Source: Batillaria attramentaria
Taxonomy: Eukaryota > Mollusca > Gastropoda > Batillariidae
NCBI GenBank assembly: GCA_018292915.2
Contig: JACVVK020000005.1
Span: 2,335,001-2,399,000, forward strand
Direction: 5' to 3'
DNA: 64,000 nt
The notes under the pieces were generated by a model that was not told the DNA's origin, did no database searches, and saw only the letters and a list, made by a program, of their open reading frames with translations. Below, in pieces: positions 11,789-21,440 of the stretch. The first letter of the stretch is position 1. Every line of letters begins with the position of its first letter. A program made the translations under genes and the position numbers.

Positions 11789-12084
11789 TTACTTACTTAG
11801 GCCCCTGGCTCCAAGTGGAGCGGGGGAGCCGGGTGGTCGCGAATGTGTTAGAGCGCTGGACTTCTAATGCTCAGGTCGTGAGTTCGATCACCGGCGGGGC
11901 CAAATATTTGTGCTGGCTTTTCATCGTTTGCCCACGTCTTTGATGTCACCCGTACGTGGTGGAAAAGGACATTAAACCCCTAAACACCCAACCATCCACT
12001 CCAAGTGGAGCATAGGCCATCGACAACCCTTCGCCATCGCACTTTATTCTGGGCTATTCTTGCCAGTCCAGTCCAGTTGGTAGG
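11789..12084 (+). mobile_element. Element X inserted in family B, itself carrying a SINE
   Basis: Begins ttacttacttaggcccctgg and ends near ccagttggtagg. It is flanked by the 10 bp direct repeat caagatgtac (11,779-11,788 and 12,085-12,094), as expected of a target-site duplication. SINE A occupies 11,822-11,998, so X proper is only about 120 bp. The word cttaggcccctggctcc looks like a known dispersed 3'-terminal repeat of other animals, but that is from memory and unverified. Confidence 0.6.
11822..11998 (+). mobile_element. SINE family A with 13 bp target-site duplication
   Basis: A tRNA-like head (ggagccgggtggtcgcgaat, gttcgatcacc) is followed by the body words ccaaatatttgtgctggctt and gtggtggaaaaggacattaa and a short tail. 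The 13 bp word ctccaagtggagc occurs just before (11,809-11,821) and just after (11,999-12,011): a clear target duplication that defines both ends. Confidence 0.92.
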
Positions 12085-12104
12085 CAAGATGTACGGTACC
12101 TTAA

Positions 12105-12190
12105 TGATAATAATAATGATAATAAATTGTACTTATATAGCTCTAAATTCTCACAAAGTGACTCAATGCGCGTACTCCCGCACTCATACC

Positions 12191-12231
<41 letters not shown>

Positions 12232-12380
12232 ACACCACACAAGCACGCACGCACGCACAGAACAGCTGAATCAGGAGGAGGTAAGTGGGCCTAGTCGAAA
12301 GCCAGCCTGAACAGATGCGTTTTCAAGTCAGACTTGAAACGATCTATGTCCGACAGGTCTCTCACGACCGGCAGGTAGTG
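12105..12380 (-). mobile_element. 5'-truncated LINE 3' end (LINE copy 2)
   Basis: On the minus strand: a short ORF end, a (TG)n run (12,192-12,238 on this strand reads CA), the terminal word tagagctatataagt and an ATT/ATC-rich tail. It sits in family B with a 5 bp direct repeat cttaa on each side (12,100-12,104 and 12,381-12,385). Same family as LINE copies 1 and 6. Confidence 0.75.
12291..12380 (-). pseudogene. LINE ORF2 extreme C-terminus
   Basis: Minus-strand translation ends RDLSDIDRFKSDLKTHLF then RLAFD and stop at 12,291-12,293; FKS.LKTHLF is the usual last phrase of these LINE proteins. Only about 30 codons remain. The open frame continues upstream into the host family B sequence, which is fortuitous. 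Confidence 0.75.
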
Positions 12381-12474
12381 CTTAACGGCTCTACGTGCAG
12401 CAAACACGAGTATAATCAGTGCGCAACTCCAAACGTGCTTGGTAGGAATCAAGTTAACTATATCACTGGAACCA

Positions 12475-13090
12475 CGCCCTACTACCATCATTACCCTCAA
12501 TATTAACAACACAACCAAGAAGCCAAACATGTATGATGATTTTGGAGATATAGATCAATCGTTAGAGGATCATCAGACCGCGCTTTGTTCTTTAGTCAAA
12601 TCCTTGCTGAATATGCGTACAATATCCGTAGTTCCTTAGATATAGATTATACTACAGGGCACATGTATATATGTATTGATTGTTATGGTGTGCACAAGCT
12701 TGCTGTCCTCAGTCCTCCGCATGTCCAGTATTTTTCTCAGGTATGTGCGCCTGGTTTCTATTTGCCTCCGTGGCCTATGACTGTGGCATTACTCTACTCG
12801 TATGTCAAGTTATTTCATGTACGCTTGTAATGCATGCACAGTGTTTTCGTCCTTGTCATTGTATAGTTTATATATAAAAAAAAACCAGAATAATAAAAAT
12901 AAACCAAACATGCAGAGGAAAAGAAAAAACCCAAAACAACTGTCTAGCAAGCAGACAGTCAAAAATAGCAAACCAACAACCAAACAAAACCACAACAAAC
13001 AAACATGATCAACAACAACAACAACAAAACAAAATCTGTAAATTGAAGAACAGGATATTCGAAATGAAGTGTGTGTGGACGGAAGAGGGG
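12475..13090. other. Unassigned stretch, A-rich toward its end
   Basis: No recognised element from 12,475 to about 12,860, although several overlapping plus-strand frames exist. From 12,870 to 13,030 the sequence is A/C-rich with AAC/AAAC runs. No gene called. Confidence 0.45.
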
Positions 13091-13097
13091 CGCGCAC

Positions 13098-13132
13098 ACG
13101 CGTGTGTGTGTGTGTGTGTGGGGGGGGGGGGG
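13098..13132. repeat. (TG)n plus poly-G
   Basis: CG-containing edge (gcgcgcacacgcg), (TG)n, then a run of about 12 G. Confidence 0.9.
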
Positions 13133-14400
13133 TACTTAATGTTCAAATCAGGTAGAACTGACCAAATATATATATATATATTTACAAAGTATTCCACAGC
13201 AATCAAAATACGAGTAGTTTTAAACTGAACAACAACAACAACAAAACAAAAAATCTGTTAAATGAATTCGCCAGGACGTTTCAGCAAAACAATAATTATT
13301 TACAATAACACCTTTCCCAAAACTTCAGTCAAATTTATTTCATTTCCATTCCACAGAAACATCTTCTTCTTCTGTCTAAAAGAACGACTTTCCAATCAAA
13401 CTACATGTGCTCCATGAGACCTTTGCTACCTACAAGTGAGGTGTTCACGACTGCAAAGCCAAAGGACACGCTCTGCGGTGCAAAATAATTTCCGCACCAT
13501 TGATTTCGCAAGGTGAAAACCTCAGCTGTTCGACCATTCTATAAAAAATATCACTCCTTCAGTCATTGTTACACATTCTCGGAGACACAAAGTACTACTG
13601 TCATTGATCTTTAAAAAAAAAGAAAAAAAAAAAGAAAGGTGTGACACCATAATTTGTCTGGTATCGAACCCCACAAAACCGCGGAGAGTAAACGTCTAAG
13701 TGATTTCACACTAACCGCACACAGACACAAGAAGCGGTTCCAGAGATCTTTAAGTGTCTCATTAAAGGCGTCATTACCAGAGCAATTCACTTGTAGTGAG
13801 TCTCAGCTGGTGTGGCGACGGTAATAGTCGCCGCCAGGTAATCCTGACCACTTCTGGTTTTGTTGCCTCCCTTGACAAAGTTACTCCCCTTGTTCTCGAT
13901 TTCTGTGCTTGGTAGAGTTCGCTGGGTGCGAAAGTCTCAAAAATTGTTTATGAAGACATTTTTAGCGGGCGTTTGACAATTTTAGATTCTAAATTGTCTC
14001 ATCGATATGACTCTAAAAGGAACAGACTGAGTTCACCTTTCAAGACGATTCTTGATTTAGATCCACAGTTATGACGCACGGATATGACAGAAACTATGGA
14101 GTAAGTACTGAAGAATAATTTATATCTTAACCTTCCTATAACTGGATCTAAATAACGATCTGTCAAGGAACAAAATTTAATGCCTTCAGTAGACTTCAGG
14201 GCTGCGAAAGATAGAAACTCCGTTTTTTCTTTTTTCCCCCCACTGCTTTTATTTGTGAAAGGCCATTCCACAACTGACTAGTGGTTTGGGAAGTGGTACA
14301 GCTTATGCGCAGAAATGTCAATAAATAAATAAATAAGTTTGAATTGCCGAATTAACGACGAACATATGCAGGTAAACGTCTGTAAACAGACAAATGACAA
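13133..14400. other. Unique-looking sequence, no gene called
   Basis: Low in simple repeats apart from a short (AT)n at 13,167-13,182, AAC triplets near 13,232 and an A-run at 13,610-13,640. A short inverted word ggcgac…gtcgcc lies near 13,814-13,831. A 90-residue minus-strand frame (13,999-14,271) has no recognisable motif. Confidence 0.45.
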
Positions 14401-14405
14401 TAAAT

Positions 14406-14493
14406 CCCCCCCCCCCCCAAAAAAAAAAATAAATAAATAAAAATAAAAAAAATAATAAAAAAAAATAATAAATAAAAAAAAAAAAAAAAAAAT
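14406..14493. repeat. Poly-C / A-rich (AAAT)n run
   Basis: C-run of about 13, then A-rich sequence with AAAT/AATAA units. Its opposite strand explains the Phe/Ile-rich part of a 130-residue minus-strand frame, which is not a gene. Confidence 0.9.
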
Positions 14494-14699
14494 CTGGAAT
14501 TCATGGGCAACTTCAAAGAAATTGCGTCTTGCCAGCTGTGCTTGTTATTGAAAATTTTCCGGACTGGACATCGCCCCCATCCTACCAAACAACCCCCCAG
14601 CATAATCATTTCATCGGGCATCGTCTGGTAAGTGACGGTTCCGCTGAGAGAATCTTTGACGCCTTTCGCTTCCATACCTCCTGGAACTTTGGAGGGTGT
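14494..14699. other. Short unique block between simple repeats
   Basis: About 200 bp of ordinary composition. The plus-strand frame starting at 14,529 covers it without a recognisable motif. Confidence 0.4.
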
Positions 14700-15014
14700 T
14701 CTCTCTCTCTCTCTCTCCCTCTCTCTCAGTCTCTCTCTCTCCAAGTTTATTATTTGTAGTTTAGCAACGACAAGATCTTAAAAAAAAGATCTGCGTACCT
14801 AATCTTTCATCCTTGTAAAAAAGTTTCGTCAGTCGATCGTTCGTTCGTTCGTTCGTTTGTTCTCTCTCTCTCTCTCTGTGTCCCTCGCTGATGTCTCTGC
14901 CTTTGTCTGTCTGTCTGTCTGTCTCTGTCTCTCTCTCTCTCTCCTAAATAAATAAATAAATAAATAAAGTAAAGTTTCAGTCTCTCTCTCTCCTCTCTCT
15001 CTCTCCCTCGTCTG

Positions 15015-15046
<32 letters not shown>

Positions 15047-15132
15047 CCGTCGTTCTTTCTCTATCTCTCTACCGTCGCTCCTATTCGTCTTCTTTCTTAC
15101 CCCCCCCCCCCCCCCTCTCTCTCTCTCTCTCA
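14700..15132. repeat. Pyrimidine-rich repeat cluster
   Basis: Blocks of (TC)n, (GTTC)n near 14,837-14,862, (CTGT)n near 14,905-14,925, (AAAT)n near 14,945-14,970, further (TC)n, a C-run near 15,101-15,115 and (TC)n to 15,132. The 157-residue minus-strand Arg/Glu frame is entirely due to it. Confidence 0.93.
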
Positions 15133-15458
15133 TCTTGCCCGTTTCCCGTGTCCTGGAAATCAAGCTTCGATCGGTTCCAGACGACGCCGCGGCTGGCGCT
15201 CTCAAGAGCCTGCTACTGCTGCCGTCTCCGGCACCACGTTTCCACACCAGGGAAGGGTCAAGGAGGCGTGGCCATGGCAACCGAAAATTTCAAGAACCTT
15301 GGTCTATTCAGCTGAAATTCTTCAAATAAACTGGCAGACAGTTTTCTGGTACAAAAACAATGGGAGACGTCGACGTTCTTCTCTCGTGTTTTCTGTCCAG
15401 TGGAAGAGGAAGATAGGGGAGTGAGGGGTAGGGGGTAGGGGGTGGGGGGAGAAAAGGA

Positions 15459-15461
<3 letters not shown>

Positions 15462-15516
<55 letters not shown>
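15462..15516. repeat. (GA)n microsatellite
   Basis: GA run with one phase break, preceded by G-rich words from 15,418. Opposite-strand poly-Ser/Leu frames are artefacts. Confidence 0.95.
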
Positions 15517-15692
15517 TTTAGCTTTCAACAGAGGTGATTTGAAAGAAATTTGCCAATTTTTGTTTTTGTGTCATTTTGCTTGCAGACAAATCAAAACAAC
15601 ATTAATCACAATGTACAACATTCATACAAATGTGCAAAATGTCAAGCAGCCGTTGTGAACAATACATGTGAGAAAAAAATATGAAAGTGTAG

Positions 15693-15694
<2 letters not shown>

Positions 15695-15764
<70 letters not shown>

Positions 15765-15854
15765 CACACACCCTGCATGGCCAAACTAATGCTTACAAAA
15801 AGCAGATAACCAACTTGCCACACAGCGCATACATACAAACAGAGAGAGAGAGAG

Positions 15855-15886
<32 letters not shown>

Positions 15887-15906
15887 AGGACAGAGAGGGA
15901 CAGACA

Positions 15907-15945
<39 letters not shown>
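15695..15945. repeat. (CA)n, then (GA)n and GACA blocks
   Basis: About 78 bp of (CA)n at 15,695-15,772, about 65 bp of ordinary sequence, then (GA)n, GACA tetramers (15,868-15,886) and (GA)n with a G-run to 15,948. Frames of 77-141 residues across it are low complexity. Confidence 0.95.
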
Positions 15946-15949
<4 letters not shown>

Positions 15950-16235
15950 AAGAGAACAGACCAGGACAGACAGAGAGGAAATCGACAACTGACATGCAAG
16001 AAGTTTGTCCTGAAAACATTCCAGGAGAAAAAAGAATCAGTTCCCAATAGGTACGTTTATTACAAGCCGGGCACCTGGACTTGGCTTTCCTGATGGGGGC
16101 GGCGGGGGGGGCCGGGGCGGGCCGTGGCCACGAACGCAGGAAGAGAAAACCAAGAGAGTTGTTCGACTAAATATTGCAAATCAAAACACCATGACTTTGA
16201 TGTGGGCAATGAGAGGACATGGGTCACGTGTTTTT

Positions 16236-16237
16236 CG

Positions 16238-16296
<59 letters not shown>

Positions 16297-16465
16297 TGTG
16301 TGTGTGTGTGCGTGCGTGCGTGTGTGCAGGTGTTTGGGAAAAGGGGGGGGGGGGGAAGGGGAGTGCTGCCAATGGAAACATACTGGAAGGCTTGCCGACA
16401 GCGGAGGAAGGGGTGGGGAAAGGAGGGTGTGGGTTGGGGTGGGGGGGGGGGGTGGGGGTGGGGTG
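16236..16465. repeat. (TG)n with GTGC edge and G-rich blocks
   Basis: (TG)n with small interruptions from 16,236, a CGTG edge near 16,309-16,322, then G-runs near 16,343-16,355 and 16,425-16,465. The G-runs are dense enough to suggest G-quadruplex potential. Six overlapping frames here are artefacts. Confidence 0.9.
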
Positions 16466-17162
16466 GAGACGAGAGAGAGGGAGGGTGTCTTTTGTGAGAG
16501 ACCGTTGCTTTCTGGGTGACATCACCCACTTGAGTATCTTCTGATGTCTTTCACGGAATCATTTTCTTTTCATTAGAATTGTTTTCTGTTTTGTTTTTGT
16601 TGAGTTTATTTTAATAGAGACCGTCTCCCATTTAGGCAGCATGCGTTTTCCAAAAGGGAACCACATGAATAACGATGACAACGAGCTGCCAGGCACACGC
16701 CCGGCTGGGACGAAGCGCGCAACTTCAATGACTAATTTCTTATAATTTAGGAACGAGGCTATGAAAACCTGTCAGACACAATCAGATACGTGCGATTTGT
16801 TAAGCATGGAGAGTCCTTGGAGCTTGTGAATTTGAAAGCCGTCGGCTCATCTTTCTTTTTCCTTTTTTAATTAAATGGGAATGGTATTCCTTTTACTGCT
16901 TCCAGTGAACTTGTCCATCACTGTCATGGATTCATCAAACTTGGCCGACCTGTCAGTCTGTCCGGAGTGAGTAGTGTTCAGCTGGACTGTACAGCTGTCC
17001 CTCACCCCCCCTAGTCCTGCCCATTAGGGTCGTCTCCAGTCACCCCGACTAACCCCCCTGTTAAGTTAGGGTAGATCGAGTACCTTTACCCCCCCCCCCC
17101 CCCCCCATCACCTGCCTGTTAGAACCGTCTCCAACGACTTTTGTGACGGGAAGATTAAATTT
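16466..17162. other. Unassigned sequence
   Basis: Ordinary composition with one C-run at 17,090-17,106. No shared repeat or coding signal recognised. Confidence 0.5.
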
Positions 17163-17225
17163 AAATTAACACATTTCGTACTGCGCACGTGTATCCCACG
17201 TTTTTGACTCTGCTTCGGTTTGGGC

Positions 17226-17593
17226 TCTTCGGTAGACTCTTCGAGAGACTTACCTGATCAAATCTATTGTGTATTCCAAAATCAAGCTGCACTGGAACTT
17301 TCTACTATGAATCGAGTTAGATTTACGGCCCACCAGGTTTCTGGTCATATATACCTATGCGCCATCAAGCTTAGCCTGACTGAAAGGGACGTAATCTTGT
17401 CAAAAGTTACTTCCCCTCTCGACAATGGTGAGATTTTTCACGCAAATCTAACCGTGCATTGGGGCCAGTTCTCCTGATCGTGACTGTCTCAGAGGGTGTA
17501 CCCCGGCGACGGTTTTGCACTTCGGAGGAACTAAGGAAGTCTGTAAAACCCATGAGGAACGGTTTTAAGGCCATAAAGGCAAGGGAATGGAAT
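17226..17593 (+). other. Unidentified ~368 bp insert in family B
   Basis: It separates two adjoining parts of family B. An 85-residue plus-strand frame (17,220-17,477) has no recognisable domain. I found no terminal repeats or clear target duplication, so this may be an internal variant of family B and not an insertion. Confidence 0.3.
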
Positions 17594-17676
17594 ACCCTTA
17601 ACGGTTCCTTGACGGCTCTTACTGCAGCAAACACGAGAGTACTCAGAGTGCAACACACATCATTCGAACTTGTCTG

Positions 17677-17994
17677 ATAAGATTCAGGTTTGGCATTTCA
17701 CCGATTAAAGCTCATAATCTGCGTTATGCTGATGCTGAACCCCGGAGTAAATTATGTCCAGTGTGTCAGACTGGTACTGAGGACGAGCTACATTTTCTTT
17801 TATACTGTCCCAGACTGGGACTCCCAGTCTTTCTGACATACGTAGGCTACCCGGTTCATTCTTAGAAAATATTGGAACCATCCAAGCAGCTTTCGACTCA
17901 CTTTGCTAATGGCCTCAGGAACTATTATACAGTTAAGAACCTGGCATTATATATTTTTCTAGCTTTAAGAAAAAGACAACAGTTGCTCAGCTGA
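17677..17994 (+). pseudogene. Non-LTR retrotransposon C-terminal fragment (LINE copy 3)
   Basis: One frame of 106 codons reads IRFRFGISPIKAHN…, then a CCHC zinc-knuckle-like motif CPVCQTGTEDELHFLFYC (CX2CX8HX4C) followed by P, and …YTVKNLALYIFLALRKRQ before a TGA at 17,992. This arrangement is typical of the region after the reverse transcriptase of RTE/CR1/Jockey-like LINEs. A single in-frame TAG at 17,863 breaks it, and the RT domain is absent. The 3' UTR reaches about 18,100 (gggcctaaggcctatcagta). Confidence 0.85.
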
Positions 17995-18205
17995 GTTGAT
18001 ATACAGGTTATTTCATGTACAAGTACTGATCTGTACAAGAATGTCTGGATGTCACTCTCAACTTTGAATGGGCCTAAGGCCTATCAGTAAACAATTCTCA
18101 CAAAGAAAAATTTAAATCCACGCAGACATAAATTAATTAAGAGTTTTTTTAGTGAGGTCACCGGTGCACAACCCCAAACTGACTTGGTAATACTTTAGTT
18201 ACCAA

Positions 18206-19050
18206 ACCAACAAACCAACCAATCACAGGTCATGAGGTCCTCTTGCGCTGGGTGTCAGAGGTCCCAAACTAGAACACACTGTTCATGTATGGTCACTTAA
18301 CATCGGCACAGGTGTCAACCACCTTGTCCATTGATTGTTAAACCTCCATAACACTCCCCCCCCTCCTCCTCACACAACCCATTGCCCTCGTGTTGGTACA
18401 ACGTTACAAGAACCGCTTCAGCGGCGGAAAAATACACAAGCATCTTTACACCGTCAGCCTGTTCGGGATGTTGGTTTCTCCACCCTCGCGGTCCAACATC
18501 TTAAATCCAGTCGAGTATTTGTCCAGCATCTTTCCAGCACCAGAATTATACATGCACGGGGTTTTACGCTGTTCTTTAGCAAAGCTGGAAGAAAGGACTA
18601 GCGGCTGAGAACTGTTCGTGACACCTCTCCCCCAGTTTCCAGAGTAAAATCCTTCGCAGAATGGAAATAAAGGCACGGGGGGTTCTGTTTGTCTACAGTT
18701 TTAGGGACGTGTCGGTCGGTCGCAGTCGTTGGGGGGTGGAGAAGTTTGATCTGAATTGCTAACTGATCAGAGGGAGAGGCATAGCGGTAGGGGGGTAGAT
18801 GTGGCAGGCAGTCGTTTCTTAACACCCCCCCCCCCCCCAATATTTGTCGGTGTCGTATGGGGATCATGGGCCGTTGTGAAACCCGTTAGTTTGTGGCGGG
18901 GCCTACATGTATCCAGGTCTGACACGCGGCCGTTAGTTAAGTTAAGGATCAATCCGTGACGGCAAATAACATCCCCCTTCTTGCCCCCCCCCCTCTCCCC
19001 TACCCCATCCTATTTCTTTCACCTTGTCCGAACGGCAGATTACAAATACG
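18206..19050. other. Unassigned sequence
   Basis: Ordinary composition with C-runs near 18,355 and 18,823-18,838. Overlapping 60-92 residue frames near 18,335-18,867 lack motifs. No gene called. Confidence 0.45.
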
Positions 19051-19056
19051 GAATAC

Positions 19057-19245
19057 GGGGCGATCGGTGGTCTAGTGGTCAAGAGACTTGTCACCAATGC
19101 GAGAGGTCAGGGGTTCGAGTCCCACTCGGGGCAAAGAATTTTTCCTTCTCGTATGTGGCACCGTTCATTCGGGCCCGATCGTCGGGGGTTCTTTCCGGGT
19201 ACTCCGGCTTCCTCCCCCTCTGCTTTGGAAATGTTCAGCCCACCA
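19057..19245 (+). mobile_element. tRNA-derived SINE (family S), Asp-like head
   Basis: The head has an A-box-like ggtggtctagtggtca, a cttgtcacc anticodon-loop-like word as in tRNA-Asp, and a strong B-box ggggttcgagtccc. Stems do not pair as a working tRNA. The body contains ttccgggtactccggcttcc then tccccctctg, a core also present in SINE family C. It ends in an A-rich segment (gaaaaataaatgcaatt). Single copy in this window. Confidence 0.7.
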
Positions 19246-19319
19246 AATTCGAAAAATAAATGCAATTCTAAATTCCGAAATTTAAATAGCTTCGCACCAC
19301 GTGATTGTAACGTGTTTAT

Positions 19320-19440
19320 GTCCAGTGTGTGAGAGAATGCGTGTGATTCACGTGAGCGTGCGTGTTGGGTTCAGTTCGCGGCGCTTTGGGCCGATTCATG
19401 AAATTGGGTAAAGCGCCTATACAATACTCATTATCATCAT
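19320..19440 (+). mobile_element. Degenerate LINE 3' UTR/tail
   Basis: Old version of the LINE 3' end: GT-rich words, gggtaaagcgcctatacaat, then an ATC/ATT-rich tail (cattatcatcatcattatc). It resembles the terminal word and tail of LINE copies 1, 2 and 6 but has no coding part. Confidence 0.5.
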
Positions 19441-19446
19441 CATTAT

Positions 19447-19840
19447 CAATTCCCAGACCATTCCATGCTGCACACATTCCTGAAAATCTGAAATGAAGCA
19501 ACTCCTTGTTTTTTCATCGTGAGGCGAATGTCTTTTGTCCACCATAGAGGTAGGCTGACTACAAACACGGAGTCAGTATTTTATTTTATTTTATTTTATT
19601 TTATTTTATTTTATTTTATTTTATTTTCAGATCCAAACCATGCTGCATACGTTCCTGAATATCTGAAATAAAGCAACTCCTTGTTACACGTCGGGAGTTT
19701 TTCGCCCACCATAGAGGTCTGTTGACTACAAACACTAAGTATTTTATTTTATTTTATTTTATTTTATTTTATTTTATTTTATTTTATTTTATTTCATTTT
19801 ATTTTATGAGATGAGATGAGATGAGATGAGATGAGATGAG
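19447..19840. repeat. ~180 bp tandem duplication with (TTTTA)n, then (ATGAG)n
   Basis: Two units share ccatgctgcayac.ttcctga, gcaactccttgtt, caccatagaggt and tgactacaaaca, each followed by a (TTTTA)n run (19,579-19,627 and 19,740-19,806). The second run leads into (ATGAG)n at 19,808-19,840. Divergence between units shows the duplication is not recent, whereas the pentamer runs are still fairly pure. Confidence 0.85.
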
Positions 19841-20100
19841 AGGTGTTAAAACAAAATCTCTGATTCCCACCAGGTGTTCTCTAAAATAATAATAATAATT
19901 AAAAAAAAAATTTGCAGACGAAAGTCCGTCCAGTTAATGAGTGGGTCAGGTTTCCGTCTCGTCCCTGTATGGGCAGAAAAACGCCGGGCAGAGAGAAAGA
20001 TAGTGTGTACTCAGGCAGGTTTAGCATCACGGTGTGACACAGACGGAAAAGACTACATGACAAGGAGTTGCAGACTGCATCCACGTTTGTCCACGGTGCA

Positions 20101-20276
20101 TGGGTGGGTGTTTGAGAGTTTAACGTCCTTTTCCACTACTGTATGGGTGATATCAAAGACGGGGCAACGAGAAAAAAAAAATGGCCAGCACAAATATTTG
20201 GCCGCAACCGGGATTCGAACTCACAACCCGAGCATTGAAAGTCCAACGCTCTACCATTCGGCTATGCTGGCTCCCC
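20101..20276 (-). mobile_element. SINE family A, full length
   Basis: Reverse copy: tail (gggtggg), tttaacgtccttttccacta, atatcaaagacggggcaacg, the centre acaaatatttgg, B-box gggattcgaactcac and head through gctatgctggctcccc. An A-run lies in the middle of the body. No clean target duplication recognised. Confidence 0.9.
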
Positions 20277-20460
20277 TCCATGTCTGTCCACTTACACTGT
20301 ACAATGTGAAGCTTGGAGAAAAGAGAAACCTGACTGTTATTGGGCAGATGTACACAAGTGTGCTTTTCAAAAAACAAACAAAGAAATGAGCAAATTAACA
20401 AAGAAAACTCCAAAAACCAGACTTGGAGAATCTCACTCCATTTTGTAGAACGCACAAGAG

Positions 20461-20614
20461 GGTGGGTGGGTGTTTGAGACTTTAACGTCCTTTTTCCATC
20501 GCGTATGGGTGATACCAAAGACCAGCGCAGATATTTGGCCCCCAGTAAGGATTCGAACTCACGACCCGAGCTCTGAAAGTCCAACGCTCTACCTTTCGGC
20601 TGTCCCGGCTCCCC
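20461..20614 (-). mobile_element. SINE family A, internally shortened, with imperfect target duplication
   Basis: Head and tail match other A copies, but about 20 bp around ggggcaacgagaaa are missing. Flanks agaacgcacaaga (from 20,447) and agaacgcgcacga (from 20,615) look like a slightly diverged target duplication. Confidence 0.88.
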
Positions 20615-21206
20615 AGAACGCGCACGACCATTTCCAAATAAAGTCATGGTCGTGGATGTTAGCGAGACACGTCATTTTTTTTTTTTTTAAAGAACTCTTT
20701 CGGCAGGCATAGTTGATAGTATGACTAACATTGCCATTGTTTTCAGAGCATCTATGCAGGGTACGTTCAACTTTGTCCTGTGATAAGGATGTACAGAGGG
20801 TATTCTCACTCTTGGGCATGTGCTTATGGTAAGTAAGCATGTCCTGAAAACAGGTTTTGGACGAGCAGCCCGGACCGAAACTGACAAGCCACCCGGGGTA
20901 GACTGTAGATGGCAAGGCATACAGGAAAGCTCTAGGAAAAAAAAAAAAAAAAAAGGCGGAGGAACGGGGTGGCCCAGGTGGCCACCTGCGCACCTCGTCA
21001 GTACCGGGTGGGTGTCGGGGTGGATTAGGGCGCTGTTTGCACACCCGGCGACTCTCAATTATATCGTTACAAAACTATATCTCAAATATTTGACGCCGAG
21101 CCGCTCCGCGCTATACGCCCTGTGTACAAGGAGAGGCATGGCCCTGCTATAGACCCGATACTGGTAGTAGGGCTGAGATGGTCACTCTCGTAGTCTTGGG
21201 TGCCTT
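20615..21206. other. Unassigned sequence
   Basis: Contains T- and A-runs (20,676-20,690, 20,937-20,954). Frames of 110-151 residues cross the A-run and are not credible. A ttttcag|agcatctatg acceptor-like word near 20,743 has no supporting partner. Confidence 0.4.
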
Positions 21207-21382
21207 ACGGAATTGAAATAACTTTATTTGAAAACGGTGGAAGTTTTGGTCTTGGAACCAATTTTCAAACTTGCCGTTTTGAAAAAAACAAACAGATAAA
21301 TAAACAAAAAAAAACAAAAAACAAAACAAAAAAAAAACAAACCCCAAAATGATCGAACATACTTAAAATTGCAACATGAAAC
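21207..21382 (+). repeat. Dispersed repeat family G, copy 1
   Basis: Matches 42,420-42,553 in the same orientation: gaaataactttatttgaaaa, cggtggaag, ttggtcttg, accaattttcaaacttgccg, an A-rich centre, then aaaatgatcgaacatactta and aacatgaaac. Here the A-rich centre is longer. No tRNA-like head or coding frame was seen. A simple repeat, (CA)n, follows directly. Confidence 0.85.

Positions 21383-21386
<4 letters not shown>

Positions 21387-21440
<54 letters not shown>
21387..21440. repeat. (CA)n microsatellite
   Basis: About 54 bp of CA, abutting family G. Confidence 0.97.

Larger units (their letters stand above)
11706..12474 (+). mobile_element. Dispersed repeat family B, split by nested insertions
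   Basis: Family B pieces are at 11,706-11,788 (ccgtac…tatcccacgtttgttgactc…gcgaaagtcag), 12,085-12,104 (caagatgtacggtacctt) and 12,381-12,474 (cttaacggctct…gcagcaaacacgagtataat…cttggtaggaatcaagttaac). They join in the order seen in uninterrupted copies. The gaps are filled by element X (with a SINE inside it) and by LINE copy 2. The family's class is unknown. Confidence 0.7.
17163..18205 (+). mobile_element. Dispersed repeat family B, interrupted twice
   Basis: Pieces at 17,172-17,225 (tttcgtactgcgcac…cccacgtttttgactctg), about 17,594-17,645 (cttaacggttccttgacggc…gcagcaaacacgaga) and 18,106-18,205 (tttaaatccacgcagacata…ggtgcacaacccc…cttggtaatactttagtta) reproduce the order of uninterrupted copies. 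The first gap (17,226-17,593) holds unidentified DNA, the second holds LINE copy 3. Confidence 0.7.

Noticed and set aside
12291..12530. 79 aa minus-strand ORF as one LINE protein segment
   Set aside because: Only the last ~30 codons are LINE; the upstream part is the reverse of family B, and similar phrases appear in other B copies, so the joined frame is fortuitous.
14807..15280. 157 aa Arg/Glu-rich ORF
   Set aside because: Translation of (TC)n and related pyrimidine repeats.
19057..19135. Possible tRNA-Asp gene
   Set aside because: The anticodon-loop word and B-box are good, but stems mispair and the sequence continues into a SINE body.
20743..20850. Exon between ttttcag and ggtaagtaag words
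   Set aside because: Both splice-like words exist, but the interval has no convincing open frame or family and lies beside SINE copies.
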